From Streptomyces sp. SID13726 (GTDB taxonomy: Bacteria > Actinomycetota > Actinomycetes > Streptomycetales > Streptomycetaceae): a stretch of 64,000 bases of DNA. The translations under genes were made by a program, and so were the position numbers. The notes under the pieces were generated by a model. It was not told the DNA's origin and searched no databases. It worked only from the letters and a program-made list of their open reading frames with translations. This document shows, in pieces, positions 25,401 to 33,300 of the stretch. The stretch is from NCBI RefSeq assembly GCF_010548375.1, contig NZ_JAAGLY010000013.1, positions 1 to 64,000 on the forward strand, written 5' to 3'. The stretch's first letter is position 1, and every line of letters begins with the position of its first letter.

Positions 25401-25627
25401 TGGGGACGTATCGGAGTGCGCTGGAGATTGCTGACGAATACAGCTACTCACTGTGTTCGGCGCGGGCGCTGGCGGGTATCGCCCGGACGTATTTCCGGAT
25501 GCGGAATGTCCGGGAGGCGTGTGCCCACGCCGAACGAGCGCGGGGGATCTACAGCAGGCTGGGGGTCGTCGCCGAGGTGGACGAGCTGGACAAGCTGCTC
25601 GTCGACTGGGTTGCCGCGGGCTCCTGA
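22403..25627 (+). CDS. Large SARP regulator (OmpR-type DNA-binding, BTAD, NB-ARC, TPR) with three TTA codons
   Basis: 1074 residues with AfsR-like architecture: a winged-helix DNA-binding domain (about 12-105, LGPLELWHQGRPYRLGSVKE and VDTLRTYLSRTRTRL), a BTAD helical domain (about 107-255), an NB-ARC ATPase (Walker A GMAGVGKS at about 329, Walker B VLVLLDNA) and a TPR array (about 730-1065). SARPs activate antibiotic or developmental genes; the extra domains give ligand or ATP control. Leucine TTA codons occur at 22520, 23474 and 24161, so translation should need the bldA tRNA. The GTG at 22403 has AAAGGTG before it; the upstream extension to 22271 has no family similarity. Codon use is locally AT-rich at 23452-23496. 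Confidence 0.9.
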   Translation: MSARANHLGDAVDLLALGPLELWHQGRPYRLGSVKERCVLGVLLYARGDPVSVDTLVERVWNGEDPPPTAVDTLRTYLSRTRTRLDRAVGGLAQVERIAPRRYRLRVENSDDVDLVRFQRLRADARAAAGRGEREHAVGLLRTAAALWRGEPFAEFTGEWAASARARLTEDHRRVREERIRLELELGRHADLVGELHELVSQNPLAQQSVAALMLALHRSGRDGEALALYGSTRHRLNDELGMDPGAELQDLHVRILGQDPALRDTSVREAGAAPSVSQPDLPESGSGSSLPRDTPDFTGRAGELELLLADPAPDGRGTALPLTVVHGMAGVGKSALIVHAAHRLYSSYPDGIFYIDLRAYSDQSPYEPADALAFLLHTVGVPDPLPATLDERTARWREWTAHRRVLVLLDNARDAEQVRPLLPGSSRCRAIVASRNALTELDGAAFLPLDVLSVAEAASLFARIAGAARVSDMHSLRRVVEMCGCHPLTVQLLAGRFRHRNTWDLEYVADRLARADDRLDEFDERVAAALWLSCADLDVAARRLFRRLALHPGPDITLAGATALSGDGSPETVRRAADVLLDRHLLDEPVRDRYRLHDLARAFGARLGRREDAESVRSAALRRLAAYYLTTADRADRLAYPRRRRRQVPPELRSPHATDFAASPDAGAAVDGASVWLTVERANLLAVARTAAAGLPDFAALFPHVLAHSLRRWGTHEITAELHEASLSAHRSCGDRSGLAQTLVERASVLARENHTAALAAATEALGLFESLDDDRGRADALLEIGRSHLGAGRGEVCLRELDRALDLYRRVEDRHGIAAALNVQGTALVHRAEYGEAMRRFRSMLDIHRELGDVSGEGVAWNNMGDVWLGLGRYEEARDHYQQALNRLLLVGGKREVSIIQTNLGAVYQVMGQSERALVFYRRALVGHRSVADAIGEVTTLIRLGETHAAAGATEQALAQFASAEEISRRIDNSYELQRVLLATADTQYGAGRLGVALGTYRSALEIADEYSYSLCSARALAGIARTYFRMRNVREACAHAERARGIYSRLGVVAEVDELDKLLVDWVAAGS

Positions 25628-25758
25628 AGGTCCTTGTGGGATACGGGAGCCGAGGCTTCTCTGTTCCAGATGCAGTCGCCCGGCCGGGCGACTATGGCCG
25701 ATGTCATGGCCATGGTAATTACGGTCACGGCAAGGGCGAGGGAAATGCGACTAGGCAC
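25549..25758 (-). CDS. Possible small exported peptide (doubtful)
   Basis: 69 codons from the GTG at 25758, with GGAGAG 3 nt upstream. The N-terminus is MPSRISLALAVTVITMAM, then TSAIVARPGD, resembling a signal peptide, followed by a Ser/Thr-rich tail. Its last 79 bp are antisense to the SARP gene and its codon third positions are not GC-biased. It may be chance. Otherwise 25628-25858 holds no gene I can support. Confidence 0.25.
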   Translation of the reverse strand: MPSRISLALAVTVITMAMTSAIVARPGDCIWNREASAPVSHKDLQEPAATQSTSSLSSSSTSATTPSLL

Positions 25759-25858
25759 GGCTCTCCGTTGGTGAACGTGCGTCTCCAAAAAATGGAACGC
25801 CTACTCGATGTTTCCGCGTGAAGGTACTCCTTGCGGGTGATCTTGTCGAAGAACGCGC

Positions 25859-26521
25859 TTACTGGCGGGAGGGAGGTGCTTCGGTGCCCCTCCGCAGCCG
25901 TCGGTCCAGCGCCAGTGACAGCTCCGCCTCCACCACGCTCCGGGCCAGTGGGCGCAGGCGTTGGAGGTCGTTCTCGCTCGTGTGGCGGAGGACGAGTTCG
26001 GCGAACATCTCGGCCAGGTCGTCGACGTGCTGGCGGACGCGCTTGCCGGCGGAGAGGACCTCGGCGAGGGGGATGCCCTCGCGGACGAGGTCGGAGGAGA
26101 CGTCCAGGAGGCGGCGGCTGATGTGGACCACGAAGTCGCCGTCGGTGCCGACGTAGCCGAGTTCCATGGCGAGGGCGAGGTTCTCGGTGGTGATCTCGCC
26201 CTCGAAGCGGGCGGCGAGTTCCTCGGGGGTGAGGCGGACCGGTTCCTCCTCGGTCGGGGTCACCCCGAGGACGTCGGCGACGTCCCGGCCGTGGTCGAGG
26301 GCCTCGGCGAGTTCCGCGATGCCGGTGAGGGTGTGGCCGCGGTCCAGGAGCGCCCCGATCGTGCGCAGGCGGGCCAGGTGGTGGTCGTCGTACCAGGCGA
26401 TACGGCCCTCGCGGCGAGGGGGCGGGATGAGTTTGCGTTCGCGGTAGAAGCGCAGGGTGCGCACTGTGATGCCGGCCAGGTCGGCCAGTTCCTCCATGCG
26501 GTATTCGCGCTTGTCCGTCAC
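25859..26521 (-). CDS. MerR-family transcriptional regulator
   Basis: 220 residues. The N-terminal winged helix-turn-helix is canonical: YRMEELADLAGITVRTLRFYRERKLIPPPRREGRIAWYDDHHLARLRTI. A dimerisation helix follows (TLTGIAELAEAL), and a C-terminal effector region of about 120 residues (ARFEGEITTENLALAMELGYVG...) lacks the Cys residues of metal sensors, so an organic ligand is more likely. It is divergently transcribed from the monooxygenase operon with 127 bp between starts and is the best candidate for its regulator. An imperfect inverted motif GTACT-CGCG-GTAAC lies just upstream of its own start. Confidence 0.92.
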   Translation of the reverse strand: MTDKREYRMEELADLAGITVRTLRFYRERKLIPPPRREGRIAWYDDHHLARLRTIGALLDRGHTLTGIAELAEALDHGRDVADVLGVTPTEEEPVRLTPEELAARFEGEITTENLALAMELGYVGTDGDFVVHISRRLLDVSSDLVREGIPLAEVLSAGKRVRQHVDDLAEMFAELVLRHTSENDLQRLRPLARSVVEAELSLALDRRLRRGTEAPPSRQ

Positions 26522-26648
26522 GGCCGCAGCCTATGTCGTACTCGCGGTAACTTTCCTTCCCCCCGACCCCTACCCATCAGTACGGAGCTGCTCTACGCTC
26601 CCATTGCGCCAGTGTTCACTGGCAGAGTCGGGCAGGGAAGGCATCGGC

Positions 26649-28202
26649 ATGGCCGAACACGAGCATGTGCGGGTGGCGGTGGTCGGGTCCGGGTTCGGTG
26701 GGCTGGGGGCCGCCGTACGGCTGCGGCGGGAAGGCGTCACCGACTTCGTCGTGCTGGAGCGGGCCGGCAGCGTCGGCGGCACCTGGCGGGACAACAGCTA
26801 TCCGGGGTGCGCCTGCGACGTTCCGTCCCACCTGTACTCCTTCTCCTTCGCGCCCAACCCCGAGTGGCCGCGCACCTTCTCCGGCCAGGAGCACATCCGC
26901 GCCTATCTGGAGCATGTGGCGGACGTCTTCCGGCTCCGGCCGCACATCCGCCTCAACTCCGAGGTCCTGAAGATGACTTGGGACAGCGAGAAGCTGCGGT
27001 GGGACATCGAGACCAGCAGCGGAAAGCTGTCGGCCGATCTCGTCGTCTCCGCCACCGGGCCGCTCTCCGACCCCAGGATCCCCGACATCCCGGGGCTCGA
27101 CTCCTTCCCGGGCAAGGTCTTCCACTCCGCCCGCTGGGACCACGACCACGACCTGCGCGGCAAGCGGGTCGCCATGGTCGGGACCGGCGCCTCCGCCATC
27201 CAGATCGTGCCGGCCATCCAGCCGCTCGCCCGGAAGGTCACCCTCTTCCAGCGGACCCCGCCCTGGGTCATGCCCCGCATGGACCGCGCGATCAGCGGCG
27301 CCGAGCGCTGGCTGCACCGGCAGCTGCCCTTCACCACCCAGGCCCGGCGCGGACTGCTGTGGGGCATCAGGGAGTTGCAGGTCCAGGCGTTCACCAAGCA
27401 CCCCAACGAGCTGGGTGCCGTGGAGCAGTTGGCGAAGCGCAACATGGCCCGTGCGATCAAGGACCCGGCCCTGCGCGCCAAGCTCACCCCCGACTACCGC
27501 ATCGGCTGCAAGCGGATCCTGCTGAGCAGCACGTACTACCCGGCGATCGCCCAGCCCAACGTGGACGTCGTCGCGAGCGGGCTCAGCCGGGTCGACGGGT
27601 CGACCGTGACCGCGGCCGACGGCACCGAGGCCGAGGTCGACGTGATCGTCTTCGGTACGGGATTCCACGTCACCGACATGCCGATCGCGGACCGGGTCGT
27701 CGGCGCGGACGGGCGGACGCTCGCCGAGGCCTGGGAGGGCAGCGGCATGGAGGCCCTGCGGGGCGCGTCCGCCGCGGGCTTCCCCAACTGGCTGACGATC
27801 ATCGGGCCCAACACCGGCCTCGGGAACTCCTCGATGATCCTCATGATCGAGTCCCAGCTGAACTACCTGGCCGACTTCGTACGGCAGCTCGACGTGCTCG
27901 GCGGACGCGCGGCCCTCGACGCCCGCCCCTCCGCGGTGCGGGCCTGGAACCACCGGGTGCAGGAGCGCATGAAGCGCACAGTGTGGAACACCGGCGGCTG
28001 CACCAGCTGGTACCTGGACGCGAAGGGCCGTAACACCACCGTCTGGCCCGGCACCACGACCGAGTTCCGGCGGGCCACCCGGCGCGTGGACCTCGCCGAG
28101 TACACGGTGCTGCGGCCCGCCGGGCCCACGCCCGCCGAGCCGGGGCGCGCGGTCGCCGACGCGAGCGCGGGAGCGGACGAGAGCGCGGAGGCCGCCGTAT
28201 GA
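26649..28202 (+). CDS. Baeyer-Villiger-type flavin monooxygenase
   Basis: 517 residues. The N-terminal FAD-binding fingerprint is VVGSGFGGLGAAVRL. The Baeyer-Villiger signature FPGKVFHSARWD is present, and the second Rossmann motif for NADPH is AMVGTGASAIQ. FGTGFHVTDMP and NTGGCTSWYLD are also typical. It would insert one oxygen atom next to a carbonyl, or oxidise a heteroatom, using NADPH and O2; the substrate is unknown. The ATG at 26649 has GGGAAGG upstream, and the earlier in-frame start would lie in the merR promoter. The stop overlaps the next start by ATGA. The C-terminal 20 residues are Ala/Glu-rich. Confidence 0.93.
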   Translation: MAEHEHVRVAVVGSGFGGLGAAVRLRREGVTDFVVLERAGSVGGTWRDNSYPGCACDVPSHLYSFSFAPNPEWPRTFSGQEHIRAYLEHVADVFRLRPHIRLNSEVLKMTWDSEKLRWDIETSSGKLSADLVVSATGPLSDPRIPDIPGLDSFPGKVFHSARWDHDHDLRGKRVAMVGTGASAIQIVPAIQPLARKVTLFQRTPPWVMPRMDRAISGAERWLHRQLPFTTQARRGLLWGIRELQVQAFTKHPNELGAVEQLAKRNMARAIKDPALRAKLTPDYRIGCKRILLSSTYYPAIAQPNVDVVASGLSRVDGSTVTAADGTEAEVDVIVFGTGFHVTDMPIADRVVGADGRTLAEAWEGSGMEALRGASAAGFPNWLTIIGPNTGLGNSSMILMIESQLNYLADFVRQLDVLGGRAALDARPSAVRAWNHRVQERMKRTVWNTGGCTSWYLDAKGRNTTVWPGTTTEFRRATRRVDLAEYTVLRPAGPTPAEPGRAVADASAGADESAEAAV

Positions 28203-29116
28203 GCCGGCTGACGCATGTCACTTCCGGGCCGTACGCCCCACCCGCCCCGGCGCGCGAACTCACCGCCGTCTCCGCCGACGGAGCGCGACTGCACGTCGAG
28301 GTGCACGGGTCCGCGACCGCGCCGCCCGTCGTCCTCGCGCACGGCTGGACCTGCTCCACCGCCTTCTGGGCCGCGCAGATCCGTGAACTCGCCGTCGACC
28401 ACCGGGTCATCGCCTACGACCAGCGCGGCCACGGACGCAGTCCGGCGAGCCCGGCGTGCAGTGCGGACGGGCTCGCCGACGACCTCGAAGCCGTGCTGGA
28501 GGCGACCCTCGCGCCCGGTGAGAAGGCGGTGGTCGCCGGGCACTCCATGGGCGGGATGACGGTGATGGCGGCGGCGGAACGCCCGGGGTTCCGGGCGCAC
28601 GCGGCGGCCGTCCTGCTGTGCAGCACCGGTTCCTCGCGGCTGGTCGCCGAGTCGACCGTCGTACCGATCAGGGCCGGACGGCTGCGCACCTGGCTGACCC
28701 GGCACGTGCTCGGGGCGCGGGCGCCGCTCGGGCCGGTCACACCGGTCGCCCGGCGGATCCTCAAGTACGGGACGATGGGCCCCGGTTCGGCCCCGCACAT
28801 GGTGGAGGCGTGCGCGCGGATCGTGCACGCGTGCCCGACCAGGGTGCGGCACGCCTGGTCCCAGGTGCTCGACCTGCTCGATCTGGACCACGGCGTACGG
28901 CGGCTCGCCGTGCCCACGGCCGTCGTCGTCGGTACGGCCGACCGGCTCACCCCGCCCGCGCATGCCCACCGGCTGGCCGCCGCGCTGCCGGACTGTCTCG
29001 GGGTCACCGAGCTGCCCGGTCTCGGCCATATGACGCCGATCGAGGCACCCGAGCTGGTCAGCGCGCGGATCCGGGAACTCGTCACCACCTACGTGCAGGT
29101 CAAGGAGGGCGCATGA
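28199..29116 (+). CDS. Alpha/beta hydrolase
   Basis: 305 residues. The oxyanion strand VVLAHGWTCS, the nucleophile elbow AGHSMGGMT (Ser), a C-terminal acidic residue after VVVGTADRLTPP, and the His in LPGLGHMTPIEAPE complete a typical catalytic triad. It probably hydrolyses an ester or lactone produced by the upstream monooxygenase, as LipR is paired with MymA in mycobacteria; that function is inferred from context. It overlaps both neighbours by 4 bp, so the three genes are one translationally coupled operon. Confidence 0.9.
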   Translation: MSRLTHVTSGPYAPPAPARELTAVSADGARLHVEVHGSATAPPVVLAHGWTCSTAFWAAQIRELAVDHRVIAYDQRGHGRSPASPACSADGLADDLEAVLEATLAPGEKAVVAGHSMGGMTVMAAAERPGFRAHAAAVLLCSTGSSRLVAESTVVPIRAGRLRTWLTRHVLGARAPLGPVTPVARRILKYGTMGPGSAPHMVEACARIVHACPTRVRHAWSQVLDLLDLDHGVRRLAVPTAVVVGTADRLTPPAHAHRLAAALPDCLGVTELPGLGHMTPIEAPELVSARIRELVTTYVQVKEGA

Positions 29117-29997
29117 GCAGGGTCGGACTCGAAGGACAGGTCGCGGTCGTCACGGGGGCCGCGCGGGGCGTGGGCGAACTGCTCGCCCGCAAGCTGTCGG
29201 CGCGCGGGGCGAAGGTCGCGCTGGTCGGCCTCGAACCGGACGCGCTCAAGCAGCTCTCCGAGCGGCTGCACGGCGACAGCGACCACTGGTACGCCGACGT
29301 CACCGACCACGAGGCGATGGCCCGGGTCGCGCAGGAGGTCAAGGCGCGGTTCGGGAAGGTCGACATCGTGGTCGCCAACGCCGGGGTCGCGACCGGCGGG
29401 CCGTTCGTCGACTCCGATCCGCGGGCGTGGCGCCGGGTCATAGAGGTCAACCTCATAGGGTCGGCCGTCACCGCGCGGGCCTTCCTGCCGGTGCTCATGG
29501 AGAGCCGGGGGTATCTGCTCCAGATCGCCTCCCTCGCCGCGATCACCCCGGCGCCGATGATGACCGCGTACTGCGCGTCCAAGTCCGGTGTGGAGGCGTT
29601 CGCGCACAGCCTGAGGGCCGAGGTCGGGCACAAGGGCGTGCGGGTCGGGGTGGGTTACCTGTCCTGGACCGACACCGACATGGTGCGCGGGGCCGACCAG
29701 GACGACGTCATGCGGGAGTTGAGGCAGCGGCTGCCGTGGCCGGCCAGCAAGACCTACCCGCTGGGCCCGGCCGTCGAGCGGATCGTGGCCGGGATCGAGC
29801 GGCGGTCGAGCCATGTGTACGGGCAGGGGTGGCTGCGCGGGATGCAGGGGATGCGCGGGTATCTGCCGGGGCTCATCGGGACCGTCGGACAGCGGGAGAT
29901 GCGGCGGTTCGGGCAGCGGTTGGAGGGCATGCGGGTGGGGCTCGTCGGCGCAGGTGGGGCGGCGGACGAACAGGCACGCGCTACGCAACGTGACTGA
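29113..29997 (+). CDS. Short-chain dehydrogenase/reductase
   Basis: 294 residues. The N-terminal cofactor motif is VTGAARGVGELLAR, and NAG is in VVANAGVA. The catalytic Tyr/Lys pair is in AYCASKSGVEAFAH with Ser in LLQIASLAA. The C-terminal extension of about 50 basic residues (YGQGWLRGMQGMRGYLPGL...) resembles SadH-like SDRs and may contact a membrane or acyl substrate. It would oxidise or reduce an alcohol/carbonyl next to the monooxygenase step. It is the last gene of the operon; a weak GCCCCG/CGGGGC hairpin lies at 30039-30053. Confidence 0.9.
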   Translation: MSRVGLEGQVAVVTGAARGVGELLARKLSARGAKVALVGLEPDALKQLSERLHGDSDHWYADVTDHEAMARVAQEVKARFGKVDIVVANAGVATGGPFVDSDPRAWRRVIEVNLIGSAVTARAFLPVLMESRGYLLQIASLAAITPAPMMTAYCASKSGVEAFAHSLRAEVGHKGVRVGVGYLSWTDTDMVRGADQDDVMRELRQRLPWPASKTYPLGPAVERIVAGIERRSSHVYGQGWLRGMQGMRGYLPGLIGTVGQREMRRFGQRLEGMRVGLVGAGGAADEQARATQRD

Positions 29998-30085
29998 TCG
30001 AAATGCGCGCTCTGTCCCCGCGTGTGAATCTGGTCGAGGCCCCGGACCGGGGCTCTTCCCCTCACCCCCACGGGAGTGAACCCAC

Positions 30086-30247
30086 ATGGGTATGAAGGAC
30101 CAGTTCCAGGACAAGTCCGAGCAGTGGCAGCAGCAGGCCAAGGAGAAGGCCGAGCAGGCGCGGCAGCGCGGGCAGCAGCGGGACGAGGAAACTGAGCGGA
30201 GTCAGCAGGAGGAGCAGGACCGGCTGGACCAGGACTACGACATGTAG
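30086..30247 (+). CDS. Small Gln/Glu/Lys-rich protein (53 aa)
   Basis: 53 residues, MGMKDQFQDKSEQWQQQAKE at the start and RLDQDYDM at the end. About 60% of residues are Gln, Glu, Asp, Lys or Arg with almost no hydrophobic side chains, so it is predicted to be an amphipathic helix or disordered. It resembles short CsbD-like stress proteins in composition only. GGGAG lies 10 nt before the ATG at 30086, and a strong terminator follows. It is independent of the SDR gene by an 88-bp gap. Confidence 0.65.
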   Translation: MGMKDQFQDKSEQWQQQAKEKAEQARQRGQQRDEETERSQQEEQDRLDQDYDM

Positions 30248-30262
30248 GTGCTCGGTCCTTCG

Positions 30263-30297
30263 GCATGGGGTGCCCTGTTCTTGTGGGCGCCCCATGC
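30263..30297 (+). terminator. Terminator of the 53-aa gene
   Basis: Arms GCATGGGGTGCCC (30263-30275) and GGGCGCCCCATGC (30285-30297) give a 13-bp stem with one G-U pair and a 9-base loop containing TTCTT, 15 bp after the stop codon. Confidence 0.75.
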
Positions 30298-30333
30298 GTC
30301 GTTCTTCGGGTGCGGGTCCGGTGGGGGCTGGTC

Positions 30334-30353
30334 GCGCAGTTCCCCGCGCCCCT
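30334..30353 (+). repeat. Dispersed intergenic repeat core, copy 1
   Basis: The 20-mer GCGCAGTTCCCCGCGCCCCT occurs three times in this window, always between genes: here, at 58737-58756 (same strand) and at 58977-58996 (opposite strand). The flanks are also related (GGTCCGGTGGGGGC here, GGTTCGGTGGGGGC at the second copy). It lies just past the tricorn stop codon (minus strand). I recall similar sequences as a common Streptomyces intergenic repeat. Confidence 0.8.
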
Positions 30354-30362
30354 AAGGGCAAC

Positions 30363-33300
30363 TCACCTGGGCGGAAGTTTTGGCCGCGACCTGTTCGGTA
30401 CGTCCCGGTAGTCCGGCGGTGTCGCCGGCGGGCTCGTCTCCAGCAGGTCCAGCGCCAGCTGTACCGCGTCGTCCAGTTGGGCGTGGCGGCCCTCCGCCCA
30501 GTCCAGCGGGGTGCGCAGGATCTCCAGGTCGGGGGTCACGCCCTGGTTCTCGATGGACCAGCCGTAGGCGTCGAACCAGGCCGCGTTCATCGGCACGGTG
30601 ATCACCGTGCCGTCGCCGAGCTGGTGGCGGCCGGTCATGCCGACGACCCCGCCCCAGGTGCGCTGGCCGACCACCGGGCCGAGCTTGAGCAGCTTGAACG
30701 CGGCCGTGATCATGTCGCCGTCCGAGGAGGTCGCCTCGTCCGCGAGGGCGACCACCGGGCCACGCGGGGCATTCGAGGCGTACGACACCGGCTGCGCGTT
30801 CCTCGTCAGGTCCCAGCCGAGGATCGTGCGGGTCAGCTTCTCCACCACCAGCTCGCTGATGTGGCCGCCCGCGTTGCCGCGTACGTCGACGAGCAGGGCG
30901 GGGCGGGAGACCTCCATGCGCAGGTCCCGGTTGAACTGGGCCCAGCCCGAGCCGCCCATGTCGGGGATGTGCAGATAGCCGCAGCGGCCGCCGCTCAACT
31001 CCCGTACGACGGCCCGGCGTTTGGCCACCCAGTCCTGGTAGCGCAGCGGCCGCTCGTCGAGGAGGGGGACCACCGCCACCCGGCGGGACCTGCCCTCGCC
31101 CTCGGCCGGGGTGAACGTCAGCTCCACCGTCGTACCGCCCGCCGCCGCGAGCAGTGGATACGGGCCCGCCGTCCCGTCGACCGGGCGGCCGTCCACGTGG
31201 GTGAGGACCGCGCCCTCGCGGATGCCGGTGCCGGCCAGCGGGGAGCGGGCCTTGGAGTCCGAGGAGTCGCCGGGGAGGATGCGCTTGACGGTCCAACCGC
31301 CGTCCCGCGGTACGAGGTTGGCGCCCAGCAGGCCCTGGCGGCGCTGGTAGTGGGGCGGGCCCTCGTTGCGGCGGGCCGCGGTGACGTAGGCGTGCGAGGT
31401 GCCCAGTTCGCCGAGGACCTCGCGCAGCAGATCCGCGAACTCGTCGGGGGAGGCGACCCGTTCGACCAGCGGGCGGTACTGGGCGAGGACCGCGTCCCAG
31501 TCGATGCCGCACATCCCCGGGTCCCAGAAGTAGGCCCGGATCAGACGGCCCGCCTCCTCGTACGACTGGCGCCACTCGGCGGGCGGGTCGACCTCGTGGA
31601 GGATGCGGCGCAGGTCGATCCAGACGGTCGAGTCGCTGTCGCCGGACTCCGTCGAGGGCGTGGCGCGCAGCTCGCCCTCGTCCACGACGACCAGCCGTGA
31701 GCCGTCGCCGCTGACCGCGAACCAGTCGAGGTGCTCGACCAGTTCGGACTTCTTCGCCTTGCTGATGCCGAAGTGTTCGAGGGTCGGGCGCTCGGAGGTG
31801 TCGTCCGGGTTGACGAAGGTCTCGCCGAGCGCGCCCGAGATCGGCCAGCGCAGCCAGACCAGTCCGCCGCCCGCGACCGGGTACAGCGCCGAGTACTTGG
31901 AGGCGGGGACCGGGAAGGGGGTGACCCGGCTCTCCAGGCCCTCGATCTCGACCGTGACGGCACTGCCGTCGCCGCCCTCGTCGTCGGAGGCCGGGTCGAG
32001 GCCCCCGGCGGCGGGTCGGCCCTCGGGGTTCAGTGCGAACGGTGAGGGGGTCGCCGAGGACAGCGGGACCAGGTAGGGGCGGCAGCCCAGCGGGAAGGAC
32101 AGGTCGCCGGTGTGGACGTCGTAGACCGGGTCGAAGCCCCGCCAGGACAGGAAGGCCAGATAGCGGCCGTCGCGGGTGAAGACCGGGTTCTCGTCCTCGA
32201 AGCGGCCGTTCGTCACGTCGACGATCAGGCGGTCCTTCATACGGGCCATCTTGATCTGGCGCAGGGAGCGGCCGATCCCGGGGTGCGACCAGGTCAGCCA
32301 CGAGCCGTCGGGGGAGAAGGCGAGGTCCCGGACCGGGCCGTTGACCGACCGGATCAGTTCCGTGACCTCCCCGTTCGAGTCCTCCGTGGCGTCGATCAGC
32401 AGGACGCGGCCGTCGTGCGCCGCGATGGCCAGGCGCTCGCCCCTCGGGTCGGAGACCAGCTCCAGGACCCGGCCCAGCTCGCCCGAGGCCAGCCGCCGGG
32501 GCTCGCGGTCGCCGGTCGCCCGGGGCAGATAGGCGACCTCGACGGCGTCCTCGCCCTCGGCGTCCGTCACGTACGCGACCTGGCCGACGGAACCGAGCAT
32601 CTCCGGGAGCCGGACCCGTACCCCCGGAGTGTCCGTGATGGTGCGCGCCGGGCCGTCGCGGTGGGTCAGCCAGTACAGGCTGCCGCGTACGACGACGGCG
32701 CTCGCGCGGCCCGTCTCGTCGACCGAGATGCCGTCCACGTGCTGGGCGGCCGGCACCTGGTACGTACGGCGTCCCGCGCGCGGCCCGCTGAGCCGTACGT
32801 CCAGCTTGCGGGGCTGCGACGAGGAGAGGTCGTCCACGATCCACAGGTCGCCCCCGCACTGGTACACCACCCGGGTGCCGTCGCTCGCCGCGTGCCGGGC
32901 GTAGAAGGCGTCGTGGTCGGTGTGGCGGCGCAGGCCGGAGCCGTCGGGGGCGCAGGAGTAGAGGTTGCCGACGCCCTCGTGGTCGGAGAGGAAGGCGATC
33001 CGCTCGCCGACGAACATGGGGGAGTGGAGGTGGCCGGCGAGATCCGGGAGCAGGCGTTCGCCGTGCAGCCAGAGCCGGCCCGTGGCGCCGCCCCGGTACC
33101 GCTTCCAGCCGGCCGGTTCGTGCGGCGGGGTGCCGGTGAGCAGCAGGGTCCTGCGGTCGGCGACCTGGATGTCGGAGACCGGGCCCCAGGGGAGCTTGCG
33201 GCCGGGGGAGCCGTCGGTGGGGACCTTGTAGGCCCAGGTGAAGTAGGAGAAGGGCTCGCCGTGGGAGGCGACGGCGAGGATCTCGCCGTTCGGGGTCCAG

